A DNA stretch of 64,000 nucleotides from Trichoplusia ni. Lineage: Eukaryota > Arthropoda > Insecta > Lepidoptera > Noctuidae. The stretch spans positions 10,788,001-10,852,000 of the forward strand of contig NC_039488.1 in the NCBI RefSeq assembly GCF_003590095.1, in the 5' to 3' direction. This document shows, piece after piece, positions 15,443-29,762 of this stretch. Position numbers and translations under genes: made by a program. Each line of letters opens with the position of its first letter. Positions within the stretch are counted from its first letter, which is position 1. The notes under the pieces are model-generated. The model was not told the DNA's origin and did no database searches. It was given only the letters and a program-made list of their open reading frames with translations.

Positions 15443-16284
15443 ATTTTTTCCGTATGAGGATTTTCATTTTCAAGTATCTTATACTAAATGAAATAAAAGT
15501 CTACGATAAATAACAAACACTTCATTTATTTAATATTTTTCACATAATTTTAATTTGACGTACTCATTGGTGCTTATTTTATGTCCACTTAAAGCTAACC
15601 AATGGACTCGTATTAAATATAAAATTAAATTCTTTATTCAACGGATAATTTTATGTGGCAATACGTTTATAGCAACAAGTGTAAAATTTTCAGGTGTCGT
15701 AATTATAGTTCCAGTTTTTATTCTTAACACTGTTTTATGCATAAATAAATGTATTGGCCGAAAATAGAGTTGGGAGGTCCAAGAAGGAATTAATTACGTA
15801 AGGTATATCATTAAAGGGTGCAGGGTGTGTCTGAGAGGTGATCTATCATTCGTGTAACACTATGCTCTTTTGTTTTTCTTTTTCACTAGGCTTATTTCTT
15901 TTTAAGCTCGCCAGAAAGAAGTTGTCTCGGCTGCCAGTAATGAGCTGATATTATGGCAGAATACAGTCTGGTGTCATTACGTTTTCACGCCACAGTATTT
16001 ATTTAAACAAAAAAAGTAAATACGAAATCAAACATCGAACACTACTACGAACTAAATGACACGTTCGTTCTCTAAATGCTGGCAATTACTCGAGTCGTTT
16101 GCATCGTAAATCCTATAGCAGTAATCGCCACCTAACCGGCGAGGCGATATTACGTATGTTATAAAAGCAAAGTCGCAGCAATTAGCAGCAAAATGTGTGC
16201 AATTATTGATTTTATGTTTTTTGTTTATCGATTTATATTCTAGAAATATTAATTGACAGTAATGCAGCATTTTTATCAGCTCTT

Positions 16285-16345
16285 GAGCTTAGTGGTCCGG
16301 CCGTGAGACGGCCAAGTCACTAGTCGTAGGTTCAATTTATTTTCA
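16285..16345 (+). mobile_element. Old SINE head (family C-like)
   Basis: It shows GCTTAGTGG and GGTTCAATTT as worn A and B boxes, with CCAAGTCA between them, as in the copy at 38815. Confidence 0.35.
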
Positions 16346-19300
16346 AATTTCAAAGAAGGCAAATCACACCTAGAAAATTTTCAAGAGTATAGTAAGAGCC
16401 GTCATAGTCACGGCCTAAAAACTCTAACACCAGGTTGTACATCAACCACACTAAAAGAAGCTGAGCTTGTCGAAGATACGTGATACCACTTGCATCCACT
16501 TATTACCTTTAATTTCTTAATCGTGGCTTTAATTGAAATGTTAAGCTACTTCGATAACGAGGCACACGTTAATGTCGACCGCCGATTATACTTAGTTTAA
16601 TCTTTTTGACAACACCGGTAGCTTAATGAGTGTAATGACACATTACGCGCTCTCCGGAGCGCTTTAGTGTTGCCCACTTAGCGAGTTTACTTATCTCGCG
16701 TTGGACATTATTTTTGTATAATTATGCTTTAAGATCTGTTATTAATAGATTTGTAATTTTACTATAAGTGATTCTTGATTAAGTGCGTGTAATTTGTGTA
16801 TATAGGTTGTTTGATAAAGCAATCTTGTATTAAAGATACAGTATGTTTTATAATTGATGGATTGCTTGATTGGTAGATAGATCATGAGCATCTACCTTTC
16901 CTTTTTTATTGTTAATACGTAGATAATATTTTACGATAAAAAACGAGAAACGACAAACCGCAATATATGCCTATTATTCACACCTGAAATAATAATGAAG
17001 GCCAAACAAAACCATATCTTTACACAACATGTGGTTGTTGTAATCTAATTCATGCATTCACATTTGGTACATACACATACACAATGACACGCAATTATTA
17101 ATGTTCTTATGCGTTAATATGTGTTGTCATTATTATTGAACAATTAATCATTTACATCACTTCATCAGTACTGTTTGTAATATATTGACGGTCTAAGAGT
17201 ACCTTCTAAAGTTGATTTATTGCAGCTGTGAAAGAGAAAAGCGCTATACCTATATCGTATAAAGCGCTTTTATAGCTTCAAAACAAATAATATGACTTTG
17301 TGACACAGTGACCCTTGATGGCTTTATACGTTCCCGCTTGTTTAATTAACAGATGACTACACATTAATCTGGTTATTCTCTGTTTAGATCAATAATTCAC
17401 TCAAATAATTGAGAGTTAATTGCAAAAAAATAGTAAATTCTATTCTATTCATTGTAGATTTTTTAGAATTAGATAAATAATTCCCATACAATTCAATGTC
17501 ACTACTTTTTATTTTAGGTTTAAGTTGATTCTAAAAAAAATACACGTCTAATGTGAAACAGATTATTATCTTGACGAAATTGTATGTGGGCTTATGTTTA
17601 AGCTAAGCGCCCACGCACACGAGCCGTTTTTAATATCCCTATGTTACGCGTATTAAATATCTACAACCTCCTTGACAACTTCTTATATTAATAGATGGAA
17701 TTATTGTAAAATTTATATTGAACCAAAACCTTTATTTTTAAAATACAATATCTCAATACCTTATTTCGTACATCATGTATATCCCAAAACATACCTATAT
17801 TATTACGCGATTTCGTTTCAGCACTTGCCTAATGTAAGTAAATACAATGCGAGTGCACTGCTTACATTATATCAACAAATGTAAATCACTTATGTTTAAA
17901 GACAAAAGCTAACGAATCTTAATTAAGGAGTCGATTATGAAAACTTAACGAAAATAACCTCAAGTATCTTCATGTAACATGTAGAGAAAAATGAACTGTC
18001 TGTTCGCAAGCGTTATCGTTCGCGATCGGCGACTGACACTCATTACCGACGATACTTACGTGTTGACGAAACTTAATGTGAGCTTAAAGGTTCGGCCCAC
18101 GCGTCGCGATTAAAACATCCTAGCTTTACCGCGCGGTGATAAATCTGGAACACCTACCACTGTATCTTAAAGTAAAGTTGTTGTACTTGTGGAAGCGGGA
18201 TGTTGCTCTATATCGTGTAGCGCGCTGTCTCTTTTCGACACATATCCTATCAGTAGTGGAAGGTCTCTTGCGCGGCTTATTGATCGCCGTGTTCGTTCCT
18301 GCCGACATTTGAAATAAGACTCATTTCGTCCGATTTACGATCGCGGCAACTCTTTCGTTTTAAGAACTTTAATGTCCTGTATTATTTGTAACTTCGCTTC
18401 GAAGGTTGTGAGTGGGTGTACAGGAATCACATCTTAATAATGTTACTTGAAATCTTTCAATTACCTTACGACTTATTTTACCTACATCTATAGTGTCGAA
18501 TAACTGGAAACGGTTTTGTCTGCTTTGTAAATTAAGCAAGCTGTTACCTGAAGTAAAATTCGCATTTAACTTGAAAGATGTAAAGCTTAATGATGTAGTG
18601 TAGTAACGGGGAAGTATCCGAGCACACTGATCCGTGAGCAGGCATTATTTGTTTGTGAAACAATAGGATTTGGTTATAAAATGTGTTCGGTTACGGTCGG
18701 GCGGCTTCGGCGGTGTTCGGGTCCGGACGCGGCGGCAATTCTATTGTTCTACCGCTAATTGAATCGATGCCACTGATAGATTGCGTGGCGCTTGCGGCCG
18801 GCTACACCGACGTCAGTTAACTTGCTTTATTGTAGCGTTTGATTGTAGTTTACCTGTATTAGCGGGCTGCTTTTGATTGGAACGAAAAATCTAGTTTACA
18901 TATCGAAAAGCTTATGGATTGCAATTTAATTTTAATAAGCCTGAGGTTTAATATGTTTCAGATGACTAGCAATGCTGCAAATGCTTATCTTAAGCAACTA
19001 ATGCAGTCTAAATAAATCCTTGACCAAACAAAAGTAGTTGCATATAAATAATCTAGTGTAGATCATTTGTGGTGGACAATTTAGGCTTCATTACAAACAC
19101 CGACATTCAATAAACAACATCCGCAATATAAACTTAACTTAAACTTTAGTTTAATGATAGGTTATGTTTGGTCTAAAGTTTGACTGAATTGATCTAGTTC
19201 AACCTTCGTTTGTCATTGATATCGGTCCCCGTAACGAATGGTTACTACTGCTGGACAATGGACAAATCGGATCTGTCACGGCGCCCGCGCATCGCTATAC

Positions 19301-22300
19301 CGTCACTATTACACGAAGCTTGCTTGATGCTTCGCCAACTAACATAAAAAGACACTTAGGTATCTTTTGTTTGCACTTGCTATGTTACGTACTTGATACG
19401 ATACTGTTGAATAGCTCTTTCAGAAAACTACTTGTAATTTTATGGACCTTTTTTTAAGTGGCATAGAGTATCCAAACCTTATTTAAACTGAGTCAGTTCA
19501 CCACTTTTATTTTGGTCCTATATTTTCCGATCTCAGTAACAGCTGTCCCACCAAATGTTTTCCCAGGTAATTAGGGCTATGAAAAATAGATGTTGTTCAA
19601 TTCTCAGACCTACCCAATGTGCACACAAAATTTAGAGGAGTTCAATTAAGTACACCGTGACATTTTGTAAGCTTTTTTTGTAGCATTAAAACCTCCTTTA
19701 ATTCACTCAATCCACGTAAAAGTAAGATGGCAAAGTACATAACATCGCTGAATTGAATTAATTCTTACAAAACCAGTTAGTTCTCGTAATTACTGCCTCA
19801 TCTAATTGTAAGTGAAATAAATTAGCATAAACAACTGAATATTTGGAATATCTCTTCAGCAAGAACCAATGTTGAGCAAACAGTATGGTAATTGCGATCC
19901 CTTTGTACCGATGCCGCTAGTTCATTACGCTTAATAACATAATTTCGAAAAGTAATTATTCCAATAATTAAGTTTCTACATCTCAATTGACATAGCTTTT
20001 AATTTGCGAACGAAACGCATTGATTAAGCAATCTATTCTGATAATTGTAATTACATTTTATTGTTGCTTTAAAGGCTATGCTTTATTATTATATTGTACT
20101 GTGTGATTATTGTTGTATTTCATTTGTAAGGAAGCAATTGGTTGATTATATTTAAAATTAGCTTTATAAATGTTATTACGATTAAGCTGACTCTTATAAA
20201 CTTATATGTGTTTTATTGAGTAAGAAAACTTGTCTAAATACTAACTCCTGCTTTCAGAATTGCCCAATACTGCCTAAATAATGACCATATAACTTATCTG
20301 ATGAAACAAGTAAATTTTCTAATCAAGACAAAGTTATGGCCACTCATCCCAAAGACCATAACGAATATAAAACAAAAACGACTCTACATTTAAATAATAC
20401 TCAAAAACAAATACAAACACATCCTAAGAAACACTTAAGGGTATTAAAATGAAAAATACAAACTGATTTAAGTACGTTAAGGTGCAGTGGCGGAGATATT
20501 AAGTTCTGTTGATAATAATCGACACCTGAAACGCAGCATTCAATTAACGAGATAGAAATCAAAGATGAAATTTGCGTGAATTAGAGTGGGGCTCGATCGA
20601 GATGATATCGAGGCGGTGAATGTCTCGGTTGAGGGGCCTACCACGACATAAACCAGGACTACCACAAACATTTAGAATAAAACTTGTATAATTTGTGGAA
20701 GAGGGACAGCGTTATATGCTATGTCGAGCGCTATCCTGCTTGCACATCTTAATTTTAGGATATGTCTGAATACCTTCTGGACTGTTTTGCCAGTAGAAGC
20801 AAGATGCAAGTATAAGTAGTGGATAGGGCCATCGCGCTTTATACCTGCATCCATCCTGCTTATTAAGCTTGTAGTAGAGCAGAGCTCATCGTCGTGTGAA
20901 ACGTGATAACCGACACCAGTGTGTCACGCAGTTGTTTTGATTAAGTGTCTCTCGCTTATTAAAATAATACTGTGATGTTTAAAATTGTAAAATTGTTCGG
21001 TTTTTATCAAAAGTTAGTTGATACTCTCAACAAAATTTTTGTATATGAATATCGAATAACTTTTATCTTCTGGAATATGAAATTTGGGGATGTCAATGAA
21101 TTTATACAACGATTATAGACGAAAGAACTATAAACATTGACTTGGCGTTATTAAATGTCTCGATTTATTTGTTTTCGAACTAGGCATATTGTAAAAAAAT
21201 TACATATAGACAACAGTTTAACAACAACAATAAAAGTCGCTACGTAATTTGTAGTAAAACATTTTCTCTCATTCAGCAGCAAAGTGGACCTTTTAAGGCG
21301 AATTGATGCGACAGCTGTAAGTGCAAGAATACAGAAGTTTTAAAAACCGATTCTTATCAGAGACCTGTCATACACTGGAAAAATATTATTTGCTAGAATT
21401 GGAAGTGATCCAGGTTGTACATTAGGGCCGGGTACATAAACCGTCCGCAACTATCTGCTAATTAAATTGACGATAACATTATACGCGTGCGCTCTTCGCA
21501 TTATCGCTATTCATTTATTTTTACTTGCTCTCCCCGCTCATAATAATCTCGAGATTTATCGCTTTTAAGATTAATTATAAATAATCGTTAATTTTAAAAT
21601 GTTAGACGAAAATAACTTTGTGATGTTCGTGATAATGCGGGATGCACCTTTCTTTTATGTATGGAAGTTGTTCGTAAAAAGTTTGCGTGTTTTATGAGAC
21701 GTGCGTGTAGTATTTGTCACATAAGATTTAGATTAGACAATTATATTTATATAGACCAGAATACCTTCTTTCTTTCGTGAATTGTGTAAAAGTTTGTTCT
21801 GTACCTACTTTGAGTGAACTGAAGGACGATGATTTTGAACAGAAGTTTTAAACTTTGAGAATTCATATTACTTACAAACTTACATAAAATAATTGTTGTT
21901 TACTGAATAGATCTTTTTTACGCAACCTGCTTGGTGATGTCATAAACATATATTTATAGTTGGCTCCATCACAAAAAAAATATACAAGAATTCGTTCTTA
22001 TTTCGAATTCCAAGCCCCAAACAGTATAACACGAGTGCGGCCTCGCCACGCTACCAGGGCAAAGGTGTGAATCGACATTTAATAAAATAATTTATTTGAC
22101 GCTGATGCCTTTTTAATGACCGCGAGACGACGAACGGACGCGTTTTTGTTAACGTTCGTAATGACCAAACAGTTACTGTTAATGGTTGAGGGAACAAGCG
22201 GTTGATGCTGATTGAAATACCAAGGGTTCTGGTACTTTTAGGTGGAAACCAAGGACTCGTGAACTGGGTTAAAGGTGGGGTTGTGCAGCGAAGGTAAGCG

Positions 22301-25300
22301 TTTGTTTTGAAATCAAAAGAAATGTGAACTCTTTGGTGAAGTAGTTGTGGTTCCATTTTTGAGGACTAGTAAACGCTGTTTAACCAAAGATTTTGGCCTT
22401 TACGCCACTAGTACTCAAAAGTCTTATCCTAAAACCATTTAAGTGTAGAGATTTTTGGCCTGAAAAATGAGAAGAATTTGTATGTACCTTATTAGACATT
22501 CCTCATCTCTGGAATATGAATGCAGTATACAATTAAACTCGTAATCATTTTTTTAATGTTCAAAACGAGTTCGGTAAGTTTTATGTTAAAACATGTGAAC
22601 GTTTATTACAGTCGCAGTTATACACGTGCCGAACGCGCTCAATCGTCGGTCGTCAATCGTAATTACTTTGAAAATATATCCATAAGATACAGCTACACTT
22701 TAGCGCGGTATAAATGATATCCCCGTGCCACCTATCCCCTCTCGGTGGGTATCACTTGGGTTACGTTATTTTTATTCGAGTACTCGATGCACGCACATCG
22801 ATAGCGCGGCGTCGTATCGAGAGACAATCAATTAACTCGCCTCCACAATTCGATTATTGATTTTGTAATTAAATCGCGTCGGTGGGCGTGTCGCGTACGA
22901 ACTCGCTCACATGAATTATCTTTATGGCGGATTTTTAGCGATGTTTGTTGACTTTTTCAATTAAGACATTACGAAAGAGTAAACTTTAAAAGGTTATCTC
23001 GGTGCAAGCCATCTTTTAACATTGTCCCGAGCATTAATCTCTTGCGCAGTGACGTCCGGGCATACCACTATATTGTGCAAGATATCTCTCGGTTATACCT
23101 CGCTTGACAGTAGAGCTGAATGGAAATAATTATGGCGTTACGGTGACCAACAAAAAGGGACCGCGCTAACGTAATTATTTACGAAGCGATTGCTTTATAG
23201 CCGCATATGCAAACATTTTAACTCAATGCACCGACTACAATCGCGCCACGAGAGAAACGAACGAGCACAAAAACTTCGGTACTTAATCATGTCTCTCTTA
23301 ATCGATTTTTGAAAATGCTCACTCGATTCTTATTTTTCACCTCACAAAACCGGACGTATTAAATAATCTCAGAGCTCAATAAGACTAAATTGCACAGTTC
23401 AATTTTATGGTGTTATCATAAACACGTAGGTACAAGGACGAGCTTAAAAAAGCAATAAAAGATTTATCAATAACAGTTTTAAATTGACGGAGTATTTTTA
23501 GTGTACATTTTAGATTAGGACTTATCATTTTATGTATTACTATGACCAAGTTCATAAATACAACAACCGACATAGCATTCGATACAGACGGAGTTCCAAT
23601 AGATGTGAGACGACAGAAATAATTGGGACCTCCTGGCCCCGGCTAGAGAGGGTAGGCCGCGCTCATCAGTATGCGCGGGGCAGCTCCGGCCGCATGCCAC
23701 CGTCGCCGGAGCCATTCATCCGCGCCGCACAATCCAAAACAAATTGCCTTAACCAGAGCCTTCTCTTCGGGAAAATGGAACGCGCCGATCCTTTTTCGGT
23801 AAAAAACAGACGTGTCGCGCGTTTTTTAAGTCGGCTATATGAGTAATTGTGGACACGGCGGAGTACGTGCCGCGCCCGCGCCGCCAGCGCCGCGGTGCCG
23901 ACTGACGCCGTGAGATACGCCGATACTCCCCGTGCTTATACCCATTTAAAAGTCAATCATTGTCGCGAAATAGCTCGTTTGAAAAGTTGCATTTGCATAT
24001 CCATTTATAGGATAACCACGACTTCAGCCACTTAACTTGTCGTTATATGGGAATCCTTAGTCCGGAACAAACGACGATTGTCCAGTCTGCTAGTACGTGA
24101 ATAAGTAAACGACGCCTATACAATACGGTAGCTGTCGAGCAGAGAAAGCTATCGTCTGAAACTAAATGTACGAGTAATAGCGATTAATATTCAAGCGGCC
24201 CGAGAAGCATGTAGGACGCTTAATTACATACCAAATTGGTGTTTTTAAAAGCGTAAATTGAATCACCATTTTGAATAAACGCTATGAGAGATGGGTCTGG
24301 TGTCGGTGCCGGGCGGCGCGGGTGCACGCTCCGCGAGTAACGGCTGCGGAGTGCCATCAATTAAATTTTAATTTTCGATCGCCAACGAATGAGTCTGCTG
24401 TGCCGTAATTGGTCCGGCCGTCTTGATGATTACTTTATTGGTCACACGCATACCCAGCTATCAAGAGAGCATTTTGTTGCCAATTTATTCCTATTCGGCT
24501 TCATTGCATTTAGATATAAAAAAAGAACGTCAGCGTCCAGTCTGCCTGTGGTCGACGTAGGCGTAGCGGTCCCGAGACATGAGCCGAATTTAAATAACTT
24601 GTTTCGGCTACCAACCGCCTTTGACATAACCCTTAAATTAGAGGAGATGTGTCCTTTCTTTCCCTCGTCAATAGGTGTGTATAGTTTATCTCTTTCTAAA
24701 GCGGCTTCATCATTTTAGACGCGGCGGAGGCGGCATCCTTGTAATAAGCTTCCAAAATGACGGGGGCGCAGGTAGCTGGTTTTTGCAGGTCCCTCTCGCC
24801 TAATCTGAACCGGGAGTTGTTTTTTGTTTATATTATGACCTCGTACGCACGGGAGTGCCACGTGACGTGACAAATTGAACGTGTAAATTTGTCGCACACG
24901 CTACGCGCCTACGTGCGGCACTGGCCGGTTAGGGTCATATTATTTTGAATGTATATGCGAAACTCATGGGAGGTGCTCATAACAGTTTGCGTTAAGAAAA
25001 ATTACGTATAAAATGTTATAACCTCATGAACGAAGACCCTGAGTCATGACTGATTTGTAAGATGTTGAGATAGTCATAATTGTTAGGGAATTAGTAATTA
25101 GTAGTATTGTCTGTCATCGTAGTCCTAGCTCGCACTTGTAGTATAATTTATCGCGTGAATAAACCTCCAAAATTCAGATATATTAAATTAAGAGGGAAAA
25201 ACTTACGAACAATTTTATTTAACTTGAAATTTTGGTTTCCACAAATATATAATTCAATACTGATTACAATAACTTAAATTTAAGGTGTCTTAAAAATACA

Positions 25301-26994
25301 AGCAATTACAACAAGCAAGCGATAAACATTTTAAAATAAATATATCAAGGGCAACACCAACACTTCGAGTAATCGAGAAATAGAGATGGGCACACAATTT
25401 TATTAACACGTGAAAATGAATTTATTGTGAGAGGAGCAAATAAATCACGGTAAAGAATTAGTCCGGCGCACGAGACGCGGCGCGCGGCGTGCCGGACCGC
25501 GGGAACTGTAAAGTAGCGACCACAGCGATAGCGTAGCTATGCGATAAATTGTGCGTTTATTTATTTACCAGTATTATAATTTCGTCAAATTATATAAAGA
25601 AAGAATAGTAATCGAAATAGGTAATGTAGTTAAAGAGCCAAATGTTTTAAAAATAAGATGTCTTATAACTTCAGGAGATGTCGGTAGACCCTTTGGCCTT
25701 GGATAAAATATTATGGAAGATGCTACATCAAGGACTACTCAGTTTAATGAGGCCATCCTTTTTTTTTCTATTTCGTTTTTATATCTTCTTCTTCGGTTTT
25801 ATATTCTATCTCTAGCTCCCAATACAGCCGATCCTTAGCAGCTGTTTCGCCCGATGCAGATGAAGATGCCGCGAACGTGAGAGGACTGCCGACCACTCGT
25901 TCGTGCCAACATATTGTTCCTTACGACTCACGACACGACACAATATATGTACGTACCTTTAATTCACCTCTGTACCAATAAAATAGGAACATACCGGCTT
26001 AATGTTATGCTGGAGTAAATTATTATTGGTTTCGAAGAGAATATTTTGTTCTACGCGAGAGCCTGCGGCCATACATGCTTGGGAACAGGACATGTCTGTA
26101 TTATATTGTATTGAGTCAACCCCGTATTGGGATGGATCTAAAGAAAATATACTTGTGGTAGTTGTTAATAAGACTCAGGATCAAATATACATTCGAATAT
26201 AACAGTCTAGGATAAAACGAAATATTATAATATTTAGAATATTTTAGAAGGAAGGTTTTAAAGAACTTATTGATTTTGTCAAAACAAGATAGAGTATATA
26301 TTATTTTTTATAATATTTAAGAGGCTTTATATTTTGTAATAGTGTATACCTACTTTATTGCATTTAATTTCACAGCCTTACTTAATTAAATGATAAAAAA
26401 ATAAAATAAAATTAAATTATTAGCCAATACTCCATTAACTACCAAGTACGCAAAAGGACGACACTTTAGATCCTCATTTACACAAATTCAAGGGGAAGTT
26501 AAGAAACTGCTGGCGTGCATTTAAAATCTGTGACCAAGCTATGTGTGAATACATCGGGATGCAAGTCGGCTCTGTTTAGCATGCAATCTATGAGGCAAGC
26601 CGGCTCACATAAAGCAAACAGATTACATCTATGCACCGTCTGAGCGCGTGTATCGGCAAAGGCGTGTCATCTACGGAATCACTGAACCGTGTGATAAATC
26701 CTTTCATTTCGTGACAAAAGGGTTTTATGTATTTTTTGCTTCTACGTGAAATTGTTGCTTTATGCGATTAGGTGAAGCCGACAAATACAAAACATGGTAT
26801 CACCAGCTGTTTGAGATAAGCTGAATTGTGGCTCAGTGTGCTACCCACTTCAAGTACCTAAGTGGACTCATACGGAAAATGTTCTTAATCCCATTATTTA
26901 CATCAACATTACGATCAACAGCATGAAAAAAATCAAGAGAAATTCTGAAAAAAGGTAGAATAATTTTCAGTTTCAGTATTTGTTTCCTTTGACA

Positions 26995-27160
26995 GCCCTA
27001 GCTGCATAAGATGCGCGGGATCACGTCGCGGCCCGCGCACCTTAACGTGCCTTCGAGATAAGTGCGCGATGACCCTGGATTACCACCGCCTGCGCCCGCG
27101 CAGCGCGGTGTGCCGGCGACGGCGGCGCGGGCGCGCGGCGTCGGCCCACTTTGAAACGTT
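26995..27160. other. CpG-rich patch
   Basis: A strongly GC- and CpG-rich block stands out in otherwise AT-rich DNA. No supported ORF, tRNA or repeat was seen. Possibly a regulatory element. Confidence 0.3.
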
Positions 27161-27879
27161 TTGTTTCTCTATTCGTGTTCATACGCTTAGTTTTTGCCGC
27201 TAAGTTTATTGAAGCTGCTACTTACATTCTGTTGTTTAATATACTTAATCGCTTAGTGGAAGGAAGGCTTAATGTTTTTGAACAATGTAAACATGGTTTC
27301 AGATAGGAAACTCTTTGTTATGCCCCGTAATAGGATCAATATAGACTTTAACGCATAATATGAACACAAAATAAACATAAATGATTAACAAAGCTTTCAT
27401 ATAGTTTTAAAAATTGAAGTATTAGATATTGTTAATTATACATTGATAACTTTCATGGATAAATAGTGGCGCTTCTTTTATCGTATAAAGAGTCGCCATG
27501 CGTTTATCTCGCTTAGTCTTCTATAACATCCTTCATAAGGTATTGTTTTAATCACAAGGGCAATCCACAATTGCACAGAAGGTACAAGCAACTATGTAAG
27601 ACCGGATGCAAGACTGTTGCCACACACCATGTATCCTACACAATTACAATGACACTGACGAAGCCACAATTACACTAGGATTCGTTGATTGTTTGATACC
27701 TCCGTCACCCACGCAATTAAACTTCTCAGTACACTACAGAGATTGATCCTCTTGATATTCCAGAAATGTTAAAGCCATAAAAGACAAAATACTGAGCTGT
27801 CATTACCAAACCACATAGAATTGTACTGCCTAGTTTCTTTGGAATACAAGTACACAGCCTCCCCTTGAAGTCCGAAGGC

Positions 27880-28075
27880 TGCATGGATAGCCGAGTGGTG
27901 CACTGATAGAGGGTACCACGCCAAACCGACAGTTCTCGAGGTGCGGTGGGTTCGAGCCTCGCGGTGGGCTAGTATTTTTGAATACACATATGCTTGTTCT
28001 GTGTTTGGGTGTTTTGTCCTTGTGACTTGAATGTTTGTGGAACCCGCGGCGACATAAAGTTTAATTCCACATTAT
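27880..28075 (+). mobile_element. tRNA-derived SINE (family B)
   Basis: It has an A-box-like TAGCCGAGTGG, a B-box GGGTTCGAGCC, and the body CTTGTTCTGTGTTTGGGTGTTTTGTC. It is distinct from family A in the head but shares the common lepidopteran SINE body style. Confidence 0.7.
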
Positions 28076-28684
28076 GAGAGTAGTTTGTTAAACAGCTCTC
28101 TTAGATAAGCATAAAAAACAGCTGAATGTGAATTTTTCAAACTTCCTTTACCTTAAGGAGTCATCAGAATTTACCACATAAATCACTTATAGTTTCACAT
28201 CTGCCAAATTTCCCATCACATTTTACAGAATTACACTCATCATTTAGCTCATTAGAGGCGTACTGTCATCATCATTTCAGCCACCTTTTGTCTTCATTAC
28301 CATAAGAGTTCAGCAATCCTTTACATCGTCATCAGTGTAATGGCGATGTGCCAGTAACTGTGCTTATTGTGTAAGAAGCAAAAACCTCGGGGCTCAGAGT
28401 CTTGTACCTATTAGTCGGTAATACACACCCGAGGCTCTCGTGGGAAACTACGTTACATTCTTTTTCGGATGTATATTGCTCGATTTAATATTACCTTCGA
28501 TTTTATACAAGGTGTTGTTACCTAATCTATTTTGGGAACAATACAGTATAATATTGAGAAAGTGACATTTATACCTGTAATCAGTTGTTCAGACATTGTT
28601 GTACTGAGGGTGGCTTCCTTGTCAATTATTGTTTTGCTATAGTCTATTTTGTGAATTACTATTAAATAATATCATACATATACA

Positions 28685-29092
28685 TGACGGCGCGCGGATT
28701 AATTGAGAATACTTTGTTTATTTAGACGATTTTAATTGATTGTGGAAATGTGTATTAAGATAGTCCATAATTATTATTATAATGAGTAAGTGGTAAATTA
28801 TAAAAGGGAGCGGGTTACCCCGAATAGAGTAGTAGGTGGCGCTAGGTGCGACGACGTTCGTTTTGCTTGTCAAGACAGTTGTCATAAAAATAGCGAGCAC
28901 GTACTAACCTATTGGCTCCAAATAATATTCCATCTCAACCGTCCTATTGTATTCTACTCCATAATGTTATAAGTTCACATTATACAATCTACAAGATAAC
29001 ATTGACGCTTTTATTTCGAACATCCCGTCGCTCATACGCCCAAGATGGAGGCCAACCTAGACTGTTCGGAAAATGTTCCTGACGCTCCCACA
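28685..29092 (+). repeat. 5' LTR
   Basis: This is the 408-bp LTR with TG...CA ends. It carries a strong TATA box (TATAAAAG at 28799-28806) in plus orientation, which should drive the element's RNA. Its match to the 3' LTR appears complete, including two shared chance reading frames of identical translation. Confidence 0.9.
28799..28806 (+). promoter_or_regulatory. LTR TATA box
   Basis: TATAAAAG lies 115 bases into the 5' LTR, with a second copy at the same place in the 3' LTR (32523-32530). Confidence 0.55.
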
Positions 29093-29540
29093 TCAGAAGT
29101 GGGATTACCAGCGACGCATCGTAAAAGATAAATACAGGTCAGCATGAAAATATGTCCTCAGAAAATTATTGCGATTGTTGGAAATATCTTTTTGCAATGC
29201 AACTACGAAATACATTTGGTGAAGATAATATAGACCGTTTCCTGGAATAGCATGCCTGAATTGAAGACGTGTTTTGGCAACATTTGATCAATTGAAAAAC
29301 CCCAGCTGCAAATTTATGGCGATTACTCAATAGAAGTCGATGATTGATATGAGTTATGAGCACCTGAACCGCACGGATGAAGTTCTTGTCAGTGGAGAAG
29401 ACTGCTATTGCTTTTACATTGGCGCACGCAGCGATGATAGAACCACGATTGTACAGAATTGCATTTACCACAGATATTAAAAGTCGCAGTAGACTGCAAC
29501 AAGAACTCGTCGCGCTTACTTTTAGAAAACAAAGCCTACT

Positions 29541-29762
29541 ATGTATGAGTATACCATTTCGCCGATAGTGGCAATGAAGTCACGAGTAGAAGACGTTCCA
29601 AAGGCCTATAGTTGTGGCAAGCAGGATTACGTATCGAATGAGTGCCGCAACCGTATAAAGAAAACAATCAAGTTCCTGTATAAGCTTCTAGAAGACAGAA
29701 GTGAGGTTGTTCTGAAATCGGTATCGACGATAAAGCAGTTTGTACGAGAAAAAGCAGGTTGA
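29541..29762 (+). pseudogene. gag nucleocapsid relic
   Basis: A 73-codon frame contains YSCGKQDYVSNECRN. The spacing is that of a retroviral-type zinc knuckle (CX2CX4HX4C), but the first Cys is Ala and the His is Tyr, so only two of four zinc ligands remain. Upstream frames (29377-29568) may be further gag remains but are not recognisable. No protease, RT or integrase follows. Confidence 0.4.

Larger units (their letters stand above)
15443..27879. other. Gene-free AT-rich DNA with scattered GC-rich patches
   Basis: It holds one worn SINE (16285), a short inverted repeat AAAAGCGCT...AGCGCTTTT (17237-17271) and GC-rich blocks near 18.66-18.76, 23.63-23.92 and 24.30-24.35 kb. ORFs of 101, 104 and 109 codons in this range show no known domain and are taken as chance frames. 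Confidence 0.55.

Noticed and set aside
22051..22356. 101-codon minus-strand ORF
   Set aside because: No known motif and no supporting signals.
23532..23846. 104-codon plus-strand ORF
   Set aside because: Low-complexity basic sequence in a CpG-rich patch with no family resemblance; treated as chance.
24389..24718. 109-codon plus-strand ORF
   Set aside because: No recognisable domain, overlapping antisense ORF, GC-rich patch favouring chance openness, no splice or promoter context.
29093..29115. Primer-binding site after the 5' LTR
   Set aside because: TCAGAAGTGGGATTACC does not show a clear TGG-starting match to a tRNA 3' end that I could confirm.
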